64,000 bases of DNA from assembly GCF_012273655.1 (NCBI RefSeq), contig NZ_JAAWWP010000007.1, positions 265,574-329,573 on the forward strand, in the 5' to 3' direction. Numbering within the stretch: position 1 is the stretch's first letter; every line of letters starts with the position of its first letter. The notes below the pieces were generated by a model that was not told where the DNA came from, did not search any database, and was given only the letters and a program-made list of their open reading frames with translations. A program made the translations under genes and the position numbers. Source of the DNA: Streptomyces physcomitrii (GTDB lineage Bacteria; Actinomycetota; Actinomycetes; Streptomycetales; Streptomycetaceae). Below, in pieces: positions 48,630 through 56,146 of the stretch.

Positions 48630-50207
48630 ATGCTGCTGAGTACGAGGCTGACCAACGCGCAGTTCCTCACCATGGACCCGGACCGCCCGCTCGCCCGCGA
48701 CCTGGGCATATGGCAGGGCCGCATCGTGGGGCTCGACGAGGCCGTGACCTCGCTGCCCGCCCGCGAGGTGATCGACCTCCAAGGGGCCACCGTGCTCCCC
48801 GGGTTCATCGACAGCCATGTCCACCTCGCCTGGACCGGGCTGCGCGAGGCCACCGTGAGCGTCGCCCCCTGCGCGCGCGTCGAGGACGTCCTCGCGGTGG
48901 TCGCCCGCGCGGTCGCGGACGCCCCCGAGGACGCCTGGGTCAGCCTCGCCGGTTACGACCAGCGCGGCCTCGGCCGCCACCTCACCGCCGCCGAACTCGA
49001 CACCGTCAGCGCCGGGCGCAAGCTCTTCCTCCTCCACGACTCCGGCCACGGCTGCCTGGTCAACTCCGCTGTCCTGCAACGGCTTCCGGACGGCATCCCG
49101 CACCAGGACGGCTTCCTCGCCGAGGGCCCGATGGCCGCCGTACGGGCGCTGCGGCCCCCGTACACCCAGCAGGAACTGGCCGCCGCGCTCGCCCGCGCCG
49201 CCCGCACCTGCCTGGCCGAGGGCGTCACCGCCTGCGCCGAAGCGGGCATCGGCGGCGCCCTGTTCGGCCACAGCCCGGTCGAACTCGGCGCCTACCAGCT
49301 CGCCCGCGAACAGGGCCAACTCCCCCTGCGCGTCCAGCTGATGGTCTCCGCCGACACCCTGCGGCAGTCCACCGCGCCCGAGGCGGACGGCATCCCGCGC
49401 GCACTCGACCTCGGGCTGCGCACCGGCTTCGGCGACGACTGGCTCTCGGTCGGCGCGCTGAAGATCTGGACCGACGGCGGCATGATGGCCCGCACCGCCG
49501 CCCTGACCAGCCCCTACGAAAACCTCGACCACAGCGGGGAGTTGCAGGCCGACCCCGAGGCGCTCACCGACACCATCGTGGCCGGCCACCTCGCGGGCTG
49601 GCAGCTCGCGGTGCACGCCATCGGCGACCGCGCCGCCGACCTCGCCCTCGACGCCCTGGAGAAGGCCCAGCGCCTGCGCCCCCGCCCCGGCGCCCGCCAC
49701 CGCATCGAGCACGCCGGACTCATCCGCCCCGACCAGCTGCCCCGCTTCGCCCAACTCGGCGTCAGCGCCGTCGTCCAGCCCAACTTCCTGCGCTACTTCG
49801 GCGACGACTACGCCGCCGTCATGGGCCCCGACCGCGCCCCCTGGCTCTACCGCGGCAAGGGCTTCCTCGACCACGGCGTCACCCTGGTCGGCAGCTCCGA
49901 CCGCCCCGTCACGGACGGCTCCCCGCTGCGCGCCATCCAGTTCCTCGTCGAACGCGCCTCCCTGACCGGCCAGTTGATCGGCCCCGAGGAGGGCATCACC
50001 GTCGACCAGGCCCTCCGCACCTACACCCTCGCCGGCGCCCACGCCTGCCACTGGGACACCCACGCCGGCAGCCTCACCCCCGGCAAACGCGCCGACCTGA
50101 CCGTCCTCGCCGACGACCCCCGGCGGGTGGACCCGTCGCGGATCGGGGACATCGAGGTGGCGGGGACGTGGGTGGATGGGGTGGATCGGCTCAAGGTCGG
50201 GGGTTAG
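48630..50207 (+). CDS. YtcJ-like amidohydrolase (amidohydrolase_3 family)
   Basis: This 525-residue metal-dependent hydrolase starts 11 bp after the importer ATPase. It has the metal motif H-x-H in GFIDSHVHLAW, a conserved Lys in KIWTDGGMMA, His in AVHAIGDRA and EHAGLI, and Asp in GSSDRPV. A composite beta-sandwich frames the barrel (LTNAQFLTMDPD at the start, GKRADLTVLADDP at the end). The family hydrolyses amides, including formamides. Because it lies in the importer operon, it could open the imported siderophore or remove its N-formyl groups to free iron, but this is inference. Confidence 0.82.
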   Translation: MLLSTRLTNAQFLTMDPDRPLARDLGIWQGRIVGLDEAVTSLPAREVIDLQGATVLPGFIDSHVHLAWTGLREATVSVAPCARVEDVLAVVARAVADAPEDAWVSLAGYDQRGLGRHLTAAELDTVSAGRKLFLLHDSGHGCLVNSAVLQRLPDGIPHQDGFLAEGPMAAVRALRPPYTQQELAAALARAARTCLAEGVTACAEAGIGGALFGHSPVELGAYQLAREQGQLPLRVQLMVSADTLRQSTAPEADGIPRALDLGLRTGFGDDWLSVGALKIWTDGGMMARTAALTSPYENLDHSGELQADPEALTDTIVAGHLAGWQLAVHAIGDRAADLALDALEKAQRLRPRPGARHRIEHAGLIRPDQLPRFAQLGVSAVVQPNFLRYFGDDYAAVMGPDRAPWLYRGKGFLDHGVTLVGSSDRPVTDGSPLRAIQFLVERASLTGQLIGPEEGITVDQALRTYTLAGAHACHWDTHAGSLTPGKRADLTVLADDPRRVDPSRIGDIEVAGTWVDGVDRLKVGG

Positions 50208-50353
50208 GGCGGGAGTTGGGGGCGGCGGATCGGGTACGTCGAGCCGGGCACATCGAGTCGGGCGCGCCGGGACGGGTGTCGGTACGGGGGCGGGAAGGAA
50301 CCGGGGCAGCTTGCCGGACGGGGCCCTGGCCGGGCCCGCCGTCCCGCACGAAC

Positions 50354-50372
50354 TAAGGCGAGGCTAACCTTG
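50354..50372 (+). promoter_or_regulatory. Iron box upstream of the GNAT gene
   Basis: TAAGGCGAGGCTAACCTTG matches the remembered iron-box consensus at 13 of 19 positions, with an intact AGGCTnACCT centre. It lies ~90 bp before the GNAT start. Confidence 0.65.
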
Positions 50373-50459
50373 GTCCCGCTGCTTCGTCAGGCCGCCCGAC
50401 AGGGCACGTACGCCTGCCGCCGCCGCACCCCACACCCGGTGAACCGAGGAAGGAAAGCC

Positions 50460-51140
50460 TTGATCACGGCCGCCCCGCCCCCTGCCGCCCTGCCCTCCCG
50501 CACCCGGCTCGCCAGCGCCGGACCCGCCACCGGTGGGGCCTGTCGCCGGGACAGCGGGATCGTGGGGGGACGTGGACGGGAGGCCACGGTCACGGCCACT
50601 GCTTCGGTCCGTGGCGGCCGGGAGGCCGTAGCCACCACTCCGGTCCGCGGCGGTCGGGAGACGGCGGCGGCCGGGTCCCGGGTGCGGGTGGCGCGGCCCA
50701 CCGACGCCCCCGAACTCGCCCTGCTCTCCGGCCTGTTCGTCCGCTCCGGCGCCCTGCGCCCCCGCCCGCTCGCCCTCTACGCCGCGCACGCCGCCGACTT
50801 CCTCGTCGCCGAGGGCTCCGACGGCACCCTCGAAGGCTTCCTGGGCCTGCGCCACCACCCGGCCGCCCCCTCCGCCGACCGGGGCCCCTCGGCCGTCCTC
50901 TACAACTTCTGCGTCGCCCCCCACCGCCAGGGCCACGGCGTCGGCGGCCGACTCCTCCGCGCCGCCTTCACCCAGGGCCGCGCCCACGCCCTCGACACCC
51001 TCTTCACGGCCACCACCGGCACCGGCGACCTCTTCCTCCGCCATGGCTTCACCCCGGCCCCGGCCCATCTCGCCCCGCCCCGCTGGGTGGGGGCCTTCGA
51101 CCCGGGGCGGGCTACTCGGGTGTTGGCGCGGGGGTTGTGA
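50460..51140 (+). CDS. GNAT acetyltransferase related to N-acetylglutamate synthase
   Basis: This ~226-residue protein has a low-complexity N-terminus (~75 residues, with VRGGRE repeats) and a GNAT domain. The domain has RVARPTDAPELALLSGLF, DFLVAEGSDGTLEGFLGL, the acetyl-CoA loop VAPHRQGHGVGGRLLRAAF and FLRHGF. The layout recalls actinobacterial ArgA-like enzymes. The TTG at 50460 is chosen for its AGGAAGGAAAG site; a start at 50370 would overlap the iron box. Two roles are possible: acetylating the alpha-amine of the first siderophore residue, or making N-acetylglutamate for ornithine supply. Confidence 0.7.
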   Translation: MITAAPPPAALPSRTRLASAGPATGGACRRDSGIVGGRGREATVTATASVRGGREAVATTPVRGGRETAAAGSRVRVARPTDAPELALLSGLFVRSGALRPRPLALYAAHAADFLVAEGSDGTLEGFLGLRHHPAAPSADRGPSAVLYNFCVAPHRQGHGVGGRLLRAAFTQGRAHALDTLFTATTGTGDLFLRHGFTPAPAHLAPPRWVGAFDPGRATRVLARGL

Positions 51141-51321
51141 GGGGGGGCTTGGCGCGGGGAGGTATGGGGTTCGGGCAGGCATGCTGTGGATCGGGGAACG
51201 ACTCCATGCCTGGAACACTGTCCGTACGCTTGGCGGGGTGGGAGTCGGCGCGGTAAGCCGGGCGCATCGGAAGTGACGGAAATCGGTGGCTGGGCACGGA
51301 AAACCTGCAGGTCACTTAGTG

Positions 51322-51465
51322 TGCTCCCCGCGCGTGCGGGGGTGGTCCTGAGCCACGGGTGCTGCACTATGTACCTGCCAAGTGCTCCCCGCGAGCGCGG
51401 GGATGGTCCCAAGGAAGGCCCCCAGGCCCGACGGCTGCGACGCTGCTCCCCGCGCATGCGGGGCC
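51322..51465 (+). CRISPR. Short CRISPR array 1, three repeats, last one truncated
   Basis: Repeats of 29 nt of the type I-E style (GTGCTCCCCGCGCGTGCGG start, GGTCC end) lie at 51322-51350 and 51383-51411, with a degenerate partial copy at 51443-51465. Spacers are 32 and ~31 nt. Repeat 2 already differs inside the stem. The sequence just before the first repeat, AGGTCACTTAGT, nearly matches that of array 2, so both have the leader on the left. No cas genes are present. Confidence 0.85.
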
Positions 51466-51550
51466 CGAGTGGACTCCTCCCGGCCTCGGCCGACCCCCGG
51501 GCTCTCACGCCTCCCGAACCGTCGTGCCCGGGAATGGCTGGCGGGAGCCG

Positions 51551-52006
51551 CTACCTCGTAGCCCTCAAGTACGTACCGTCATGACTTCGTACGTGCGGCC
51601 CGTCGCTGTCCAGGGCGTCGAGCAGCCGGATCGCGTAGGCCTCGGACATCCGCTCGGTGATCTCGGCCGGGGTGAGCCACTCGACGGCGGACGATTCGCT
51701 GGACGTTGTCTCGGTGCCGCCGGAGGGCTTGCAGCGGAAGACCAGGGCCACGATGCCGCGGGTGGTGTTCTTGTAGACGCCGGTGAGCCGGTCCACCTCG
51801 ATGTGAATGCCGGTCTCTTCCCGGACTTCGCGCCGGACTCCGTCCTCGGGCGTCTCCGTCAGTTCGAGTACGCCACCCGGAAGCTCCCAATTGCCGTTGT
51901 CGGCACGGCGGATGGCCAGCAGCCTGCCGTCTTCTCGTACCACGGCTCCGGCCACGGACACCGAATGCAGTGGCGTTGACGGGGCTTCCCGGGCGCTGTT
52001 ACTCAT
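51551..52006 (-). CDS. NUDIX hydrolase
   Basis: This 151-residue protein has a full Nudix box, GGVLELTETPEDGVRREVREETGI (G-x5-E-x7-R-E-x2-E-E-x-G). It hydrolyses a nucleoside diphosphate linked to another moiety, substrate unknown. The N-terminus VSVAGAVVREDGRLLAIRRADNGNWELPGG is typical of MutT-like forms. Its start codon lies inside the candidate GntR operator at 52001-52016, so it is probably controlled with the divergent gntR-type gene. Confidence 0.88.
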   Translation of the reverse strand: MSNSAREAPSTPLHSVSVAGAVVREDGRLLAIRRADNGNWELPGGVLELTETPEDGVRREVREETGIHIEVDRLTGVYKNTTRGIVALVFRCKPSGGTETTSSESSAVEWLTPAEITERMSEAYAIRLLDALDSDGPHVRSHDGTYLRATR

Positions 52007-52016
52007 GTGCAGGAGC
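52001..52016. promoter_or_regulatory. Candidate GntR operator, site 1
   Basis: ACTCATGTGCAGGAGC lies between the divergent NUDIX and GntR genes, overlapping the NUDIX start codon. It matches site 2 (52881-52896) at 13 of the first 15 positions. Confidence 0.5.
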
Positions 52017-52036
52017 ATAGGAGGCAGAGAAGGACT

Positions 52037-52816
52037 ATGGGAAACACTGCAGGAGGTGGCAAGGCGGTGCCACGGTACATGCAGATCGCCGAGGAAGTCG
52101 TGGGGCAGATTCAGGCGGGCGTCCTGAAGCCCGGCGAACTGATCCCCAGTGAGTCGGAACTCGTCAGGACCTACGGCGTATCGGGCGGCACGATCCGTAA
52201 GGCGATGGCCGAGGTCCGTGCCAGCGGGCTGGTGGAGACCCGGCACGGCAAGGGCTCGACCGTCGTGGACAGGCCGCCCGTACGGCATCGCTCCTCGGAC
52301 CGTTTTCGCCGCTCACACCGGCAGGGTGGCAAGGCCGCCTACCTGGCGGAGTCCGCGCAGTCCGGTGCCACCGCGGAGGTGAAGGTTCTCCATATCGGTC
52401 CGGTGGAGGTGCCTGCGGAGATCGCAGACCGCCTCGGAGTGGACGCTGCCGCACAGGTCCTCGCCAGGCGGCGCCTCTATCTCCGTAATGGCACACCTGT
52501 CGAGACGGCCACCTCCTACCTGTCGTGGGACGTGGTCAAGGACATCCCGGAGTTGTTCGCCGAGAACCCCGGCGGTGGTGGCATCTATGCCCGACTCGAA
52601 GACCACGGCCATGAGTTCGCCGAGTTCGTGGAGACGCTGCAGGCGCGCCCCTCCTCCAAGGTGGAGGCCGCGGAGCTGGCGCTGACCTCCGGAGCGCCGG
52701 TGATCCGCCTGGTCCGGGAGGCGGTGACGACGTCGGGCCGTGTGGTCGAGGTCTGCGACACCCTCATGGCTGCTGACCAGTTCGTATTCCAGTACCGGAT
52801 CCCGGCGGCGGACTGA
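52037..52816 (+). CDS. GntR/HutC-family transcriptional regulator
   Basis: This 259-residue protein has a winged helix (YMQIAEEVVGQIQAGVLKPGELIPSESELVRTYGVSGGTIRKAMAEVRASGLVETRHGKGSTV) and a UTRA effector domain (~95-255). The ATG at 52037 follows AGAAGGACT. It is divergent from the NUDIX gene and upstream of the ATPase-hypothetical-methyltransferase genes. Matching motifs before both transcription units suggest it controls the whole island. The effector is unknown. Confidence 0.9.
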   Translation: MGNTAGGGKAVPRYMQIAEEVVGQIQAGVLKPGELIPSESELVRTYGVSGGTIRKAMAEVRASGLVETRHGKGSTVVDRPPVRHRSSDRFRRSHRQGGKAAYLAESAQSGATAEVKVLHIGPVEVPAEIADRLGVDAAAQVLARRRLYLRNGTPVETATSYLSWDVVKDIPELFAENPGGGGIYARLEDHGHEFAEFVETLQARPSSKVEAAELALTSGAPVIRLVREAVTTSGRVVEVCDTLMAADQFVFQYRIPAAD

Positions 52817-52880
52817 AGAAGGCCCCTTCTCCGCTCACTGCGCGCAGTCGACCCGTCACGTTCACCCTCGTGACGGGTTG

Positions 52881-52896
52881 ACTCATGTATAGGAGT
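52881..52896. promoter_or_regulatory. Candidate GntR operator, site 2
   Basis: ACTCATGTATAGGAGT is an imperfect palindrome (ACTC-N8-GAGT) upstream of the ATPase gene. A third related word, ACATGTAGAGGAG, occurs at 52946-52958, next to the ribosome binding site. Confidence 0.5.
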
Positions 52897-52965
52897 GATG
52901 CACTCTTGCTTCTGTCGCTCCTTTGCATGAGTGACTAACTCCGTTACATGTAGAGGAGGTTGGCT

Positions 52966-53403
52966 GTGGTGCCTGACTCCCTCGTCGAACAGGACAGGTC
53001 CCGATCCGGCTCACCTGTGCGCGGTTTCGACGTGAGCTTCCCGTCGCTGGAGTCGCGGGTGGCGGATGCCCGACGTCTTGCCGAGGCGTACTTACGCCTG
53101 TGGGATCTGTCCCCCTTTGTGGACGAAGTCGTCCTGGTCGTCTCGGAGTTGGTCACCAATGCGGTGCGCTACGGAAACGGGCGTCCGGTGGTGCTGCGGG
53201 TGTACGTCTCCGACGGTGCGCTGGTGATCGAGGTGCGCGACGGGTCTCCGCTACCGGCCCGGTTGCGTCTCGTGGACGAGGAGGCGGAGAGCGGACGGGG
53301 GTTGTTCCTGGTCGCGGCTCTGGCACGGGAGTGGGGTGTCAGTCCGGACGGGACGACGACCTGGTGCGCCCTCGAACTCCCCATGCAAGGGGAGGAGGCA
53401 TGA
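52966..53403 (+). CDS. GHKL ATP-binding regulatory protein (RsbW-like)
   Basis: This 145-residue GHKL ATPase has an N-box (VVLVVSELVTNAVRYGNG), a G1 box (EVRDGSPLPARLR) and a G2 box (SGRGLFLVAALA). GTG 52966 is chosen as the start because GAGGAGG lies 6 nt upstream. Its stop overlaps the next gene (ATGA). Many Streptomyces encode such orphan ATPases beside GntR- or XRE-type regulators. Whether it binds a sigma factor is unknown. Confidence 0.85.
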   Translation: MVPDSLVEQDRSRSGSPVRGFDVSFPSLESRVADARRLAEAYLRLWDLSPFVDEVVLVVSELVTNAVRYGNGRPVVLRVYVSDGALVIEVRDGSPLPARLRLVDEEAESGRGLFLVAALAREWGVSPDGTTTWCALELPMQGEEA

Positions 53404-53840
53404 GGCCCTTCACGGATCCCGACCGGATGCCGCCTTCCCGTGACCTCGCACACGAGGCCGCTTACGCGCTTCAATCCGCCCTGAGTAAGCACCAGTTGGG
53501 CGGCTTCCCCACCCCCTACGCCGACCGTGGCCGCATCGTGCTGGGCGAGATCTCCGCCCCCACGGCCGACCGTCTCGCCACCCTCCTCGGTGCTGAACCG
53601 GCCTCCACCCGGAGCGAGTTGCCGGACTGGACCGAAGGGCGCCGGATTGTCCAACGGCTACGCGAGGCCGTACGGGCTGCCGTCGAGGGCGAGTTCGTGG
53701 ACGTCGACTTCTGGCCCTACTGCCCGCGGTGCGACGAGGACCCGGTCGTCACCCTCGGCAGCCTCTCCCCAGTCGCCGCACGCAACCTCACCCGCGCTCT
53801 GGCCGCCGGGGTCCGACTGCCCGGACGGGGAGGGCAGTGA
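53400..53840 (+). CDS. Hypothetical protein coupled to the ATPase gene
   Basis: This 146-residue protein begins MRPFTDPDRMPPSRDLAHEAAYALQSAL and has a middle ISAPTADRLATLLG. A C-x2-C motif lies in DFWPYCPRCDEDPVV. Its ATG overlaps the stop of the ATPase gene. I recognise no family. It may bind a metal through the two Cys residues. No signal peptide or membrane helix is seen. Confidence 0.7.
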   Translation: MRPFTDPDRMPPSRDLAHEAAYALQSALSKHQLGGFPTPYADRGRIVLGEISAPTADRLATLLGAEPASTRSELPDWTEGRRIVQRLREAVRAAVEGEFVDVDFWPYCPRCDEDPVVTLGSLSPVAARNLTRALAAGVRLPGRGGQ

Positions 53841-53861
53841 CCATGCTCAGGAGAGGAGGCG

Positions 53862-55175
53862 ATGGGTCGGCGCGAACAGGGGGATGGCGCCAGCCGAACT
53901 CGACGGCTCGGCACCTCCGTCGACACGTACTCGTCCACCCCGCTCGGCAAGGGCGGCAGGATGGACGCCGACTTCGGCGGCAACGCGACACGGAACCAGG
54001 TGTGTTTCTCTGGCCGGCGTCAGGTCCGGTTGAGAATGCCCGCTGACCGCGCCGCCGCACTGCGCCTCGCCCTCGCCGACAAGATCGCGGTCGGCGACCC
54101 CACCCTCGATCCCTCCTGGGTTGACGCCGTCGCCATCGTCCCCCGCGAGTTGTTCGTCCGGGACGCCGTCTTCCGCCCCACCGGAAGCGGATGGACGCCC
54201 GTGCGTCGGACCGAGATCGGCGACGACGACTGGCTGACGATGGTCTACAGCGACTCGACCTGGGTCACGCAGATCGACGGGCAGGACGTCGCCGACACCG
54301 AGGGGCCGATCACCGGCAGCCCCACCTCCTCGGCCACCCTGCCCTCCCTCGTCGCACGCACCGCCCAGGTAGCCCAACTCCGGTCAAGACAGCGCGTACT
54401 GGAGGTGGGCACCGGCACCGGCTACTCCACCGGCCTCCTGTGCCATGTCCTCGGCGAAGAGAACATCGTCAGCATCGAGTACGACACCGGCCTGGCTGCC
54501 ACCGCCGCAGTCCATCTGCACGCTGCCGGGTACCACCCCACCCTCGCGGTGGGAGACGGTCTCCGCGGATGCGGGGAGCACGCCGACTACGACGCGATCA
54601 TCGCCACCTGCTCCGTGCGCCACATCCCCCCGCACTGGTTCTGGCAGCTCAACGACGGCGGCTCTCTCACCACCACCGTCTGCGGCTGGATGCAGGTAGC
54701 CGGTCTCATCCGACTCGCCCTTGACGACGAAGGAACCGCCCACGGGCGATTCACCGCCGACAAGATCACGTACATGCTCGCCCGTCCCCACGAGCGGCCC
54801 CCGTCCCCGCTGTTCTTCAAGATCGACGGTACGGCCACCTCCACCCGCCTCGATCCGGCGCTGCTGGAACGGTGGGAAGCACGGTTCGTCGCTCAACTCG
54901 CGGCCCCCTCTGCCGAGTTGATAGGCACCGGTTCCGGCGTCATCCTGCGCGACGTCGCCACCGGCTCCCAGGCGTGGACGGAGCCGAAGGGCGCCGGATG
55001 GATCGCGCACCAGCACGGGCCACTCCGCCTCTGGGACCAAGTCGAAGACGCGCTCCTGGAGTGGCAGAGTGCCGGAGCGGCCGACCTCACGGAGTTCGGC
55101 ATGACGGCGACCCCCGAGTCCCAGACCGTGTGGATCGGCTCGCCGCAGGGGCCCAGTTGGCGGCTTCCGGTCTGA
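53862..55175 (+). CDS. Isoaspartate-methyltransferase-like protein of the RiPP-associated type
   Basis: This 437-residue protein has an AdoMet domain with motif I VLEVGTGTGYSTGLLC (near residue 180), then IVSIEYD and YDAIIATCSVRHIP. The order and C-terminal extension resemble the methyltransferases of ATP-grasp peptide-maturase (Tgm-type) systems, judged from memory. The catalytic domain starts around residue 59 (MPADRAAALRLALADKI). The first 58 residues (including TYSSTPLGKGGRMDADF) look like a short peptide fused in frame. The start at 53862 has AGGAGAGGAGG ahead. No ATP-grasp enzyme and no separate precursor gene are visible. Confidence 0.75.
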   Translation: MGRREQGDGASRTRRLGTSVDTYSSTPLGKGGRMDADFGGNATRNQVCFSGRRQVRLRMPADRAAALRLALADKIAVGDPTLDPSWVDAVAIVPRELFVRDAVFRPTGSGWTPVRRTEIGDDDWLTMVYSDSTWVTQIDGQDVADTEGPITGSPTSSATLPSLVARTAQVAQLRSRQRVLEVGTGTGYSTGLLCHVLGEENIVSIEYDTGLAATAAVHLHAAGYHPTLAVGDGLRGCGEHADYDAIIATCSVRHIPPHWFWQLNDGGSLTTTVCGWMQVAGLIRLALDDEGTAHGRFTADKITYMLARPHERPPSPLFFKIDGTATSTRLDPALLERWEARFVAQLAAPSAELIGTGSGVILRDVATGSQAWTEPKGAGWIAHQHGPLRLWDQVEDALLEWQSAGAADLTEFGMTATPESQTVWIGSPQGPSWRLPV

Positions 55176-55580
55176 GGTCTTCTGGTGCGGGCCACTCTGC
55201 TGCGGCATCGATGTCCCAACCCACTCATCGGCCGGGACTACTCGTCCAGGGCCGGTACTCATGGAGGGACGCCCGGCGCTGGGCCCCGCCGAGTACGAGG
55301 ACGCGACCGCCGATAGAGGTCGATCTTCTCGCCACGCGTCGCTTCGAGAGGAGGCTGGCCGTTCCGGTGGGCGGTGGCTGTCGGTGGGGGGCAGACTGAT
55401 GTCGGCCGGATCGGGTTGGCGGGGTAGGTGTGGGCTTCCGCGAGTCCGGGAGAGACTTTCTCCAGGTGCGGACTGCGTCGGTGCACGGCGTGGAGAGGGT
55501 GGGTTTTGTCGGATATGCCGGTCTCGGTGAAAGTTGATGAAAACCAGGGTGGAGCGGACTGAACGTCCAGGTCAGTTAGT
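55176..55580 (+). other. CRISPR leader region, no convincing gene
   Basis: The stretch between the methyltransferase stop and array 2 holds an 89-codon open frame with no codon-usage or family support. The last ~80 bp (GTGAAAGTTGATGAAAACC and AGGTCAGTTAGT) are the likely AT-richer leader with the array promoter. Confidence 0.55.
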
Positions 55581-56036
55581 GTGCTCCCCGCGCGTGCGGG
55601 GGTGGTCCCGTAGCGTCCGGGTCCGGGCCGACCGGCTTGTGGTGCTCCCCGCGCGTGCGGGGGTGGTCCCGACGAAACCGGCATCATCGCCGCCGGCCGG
55701 GAGTGCTCCCCGCGCGTGCGGGGGTGGTCCCAAGATTGAAGGATGCGGGGCGGTCAGGGCCCCGTGCTCCCCGCGCGTGCGGGGGTGGTCCCTCGCCCTT
55801 CAGGGTGTTCAGGACGCGCTCGGGCGTGCTCCCCGCGCGTGCGGGGCTGGTCCCAAGACCGGGGCCAACGGGGAGTCCTACCGGCGTGCTCCCTGCGCGT
55901 GCGGGGCTGGTCCCAGCCAGTCATACATTCTGGCGACACTGGGGGTGTGCTCCCCACGTGTGCGGGGGTGGTCCCATCACCTTCGAGCTGCGCGACTCGA
56001 CCGGCAGGTGCTCCCCGCCCATGCGGGACACCCCCG
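55581..56036 (+). CRISPR. CRISPR array 2, eight repeats and seven spacers
   Basis: 29-nt repeats start at 55581, 55642, 55703, 55764, 55826, 55886, 55947 and 56008. Spacers are 31-33 nt. The repeat forms a CCCCGC-N4-GCGGGG stem, as in type I-E systems. Repeats 1-4 are identical; 5 and 6 share a G-to-C change, 6-7 have further changes, and 8 is badly degenerate, as expected for the leader-distal end. Orientation is therefore leader left. No cas genes lie in the window. Confidence 0.95.
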
Positions 56037-56146
56037 ACCCGCGCCCGACTAAGGCACCCCTGCTGGCCCCCAGTTCCGCTCCACAGCCGTAGCAGTGCCC
56101 CTCGGCGTCCCTGCCCCTGCTGGCCCTCCGAACCAAAGCACCTCGC

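Noticed and set aside
55261..55530. 89-codon ORF between the methyltransferase and CRISPR array 2
   Set aside because: It has no ribosome binding site of note and no recognisable family, and it lies in the CRISPR leader region.
55534..56092. Open frames reading through CRISPR array 2
   Set aside because: They consist of translated repeats (CSPRVRGWS, VLPARAGVVP) and are artefacts of the array.
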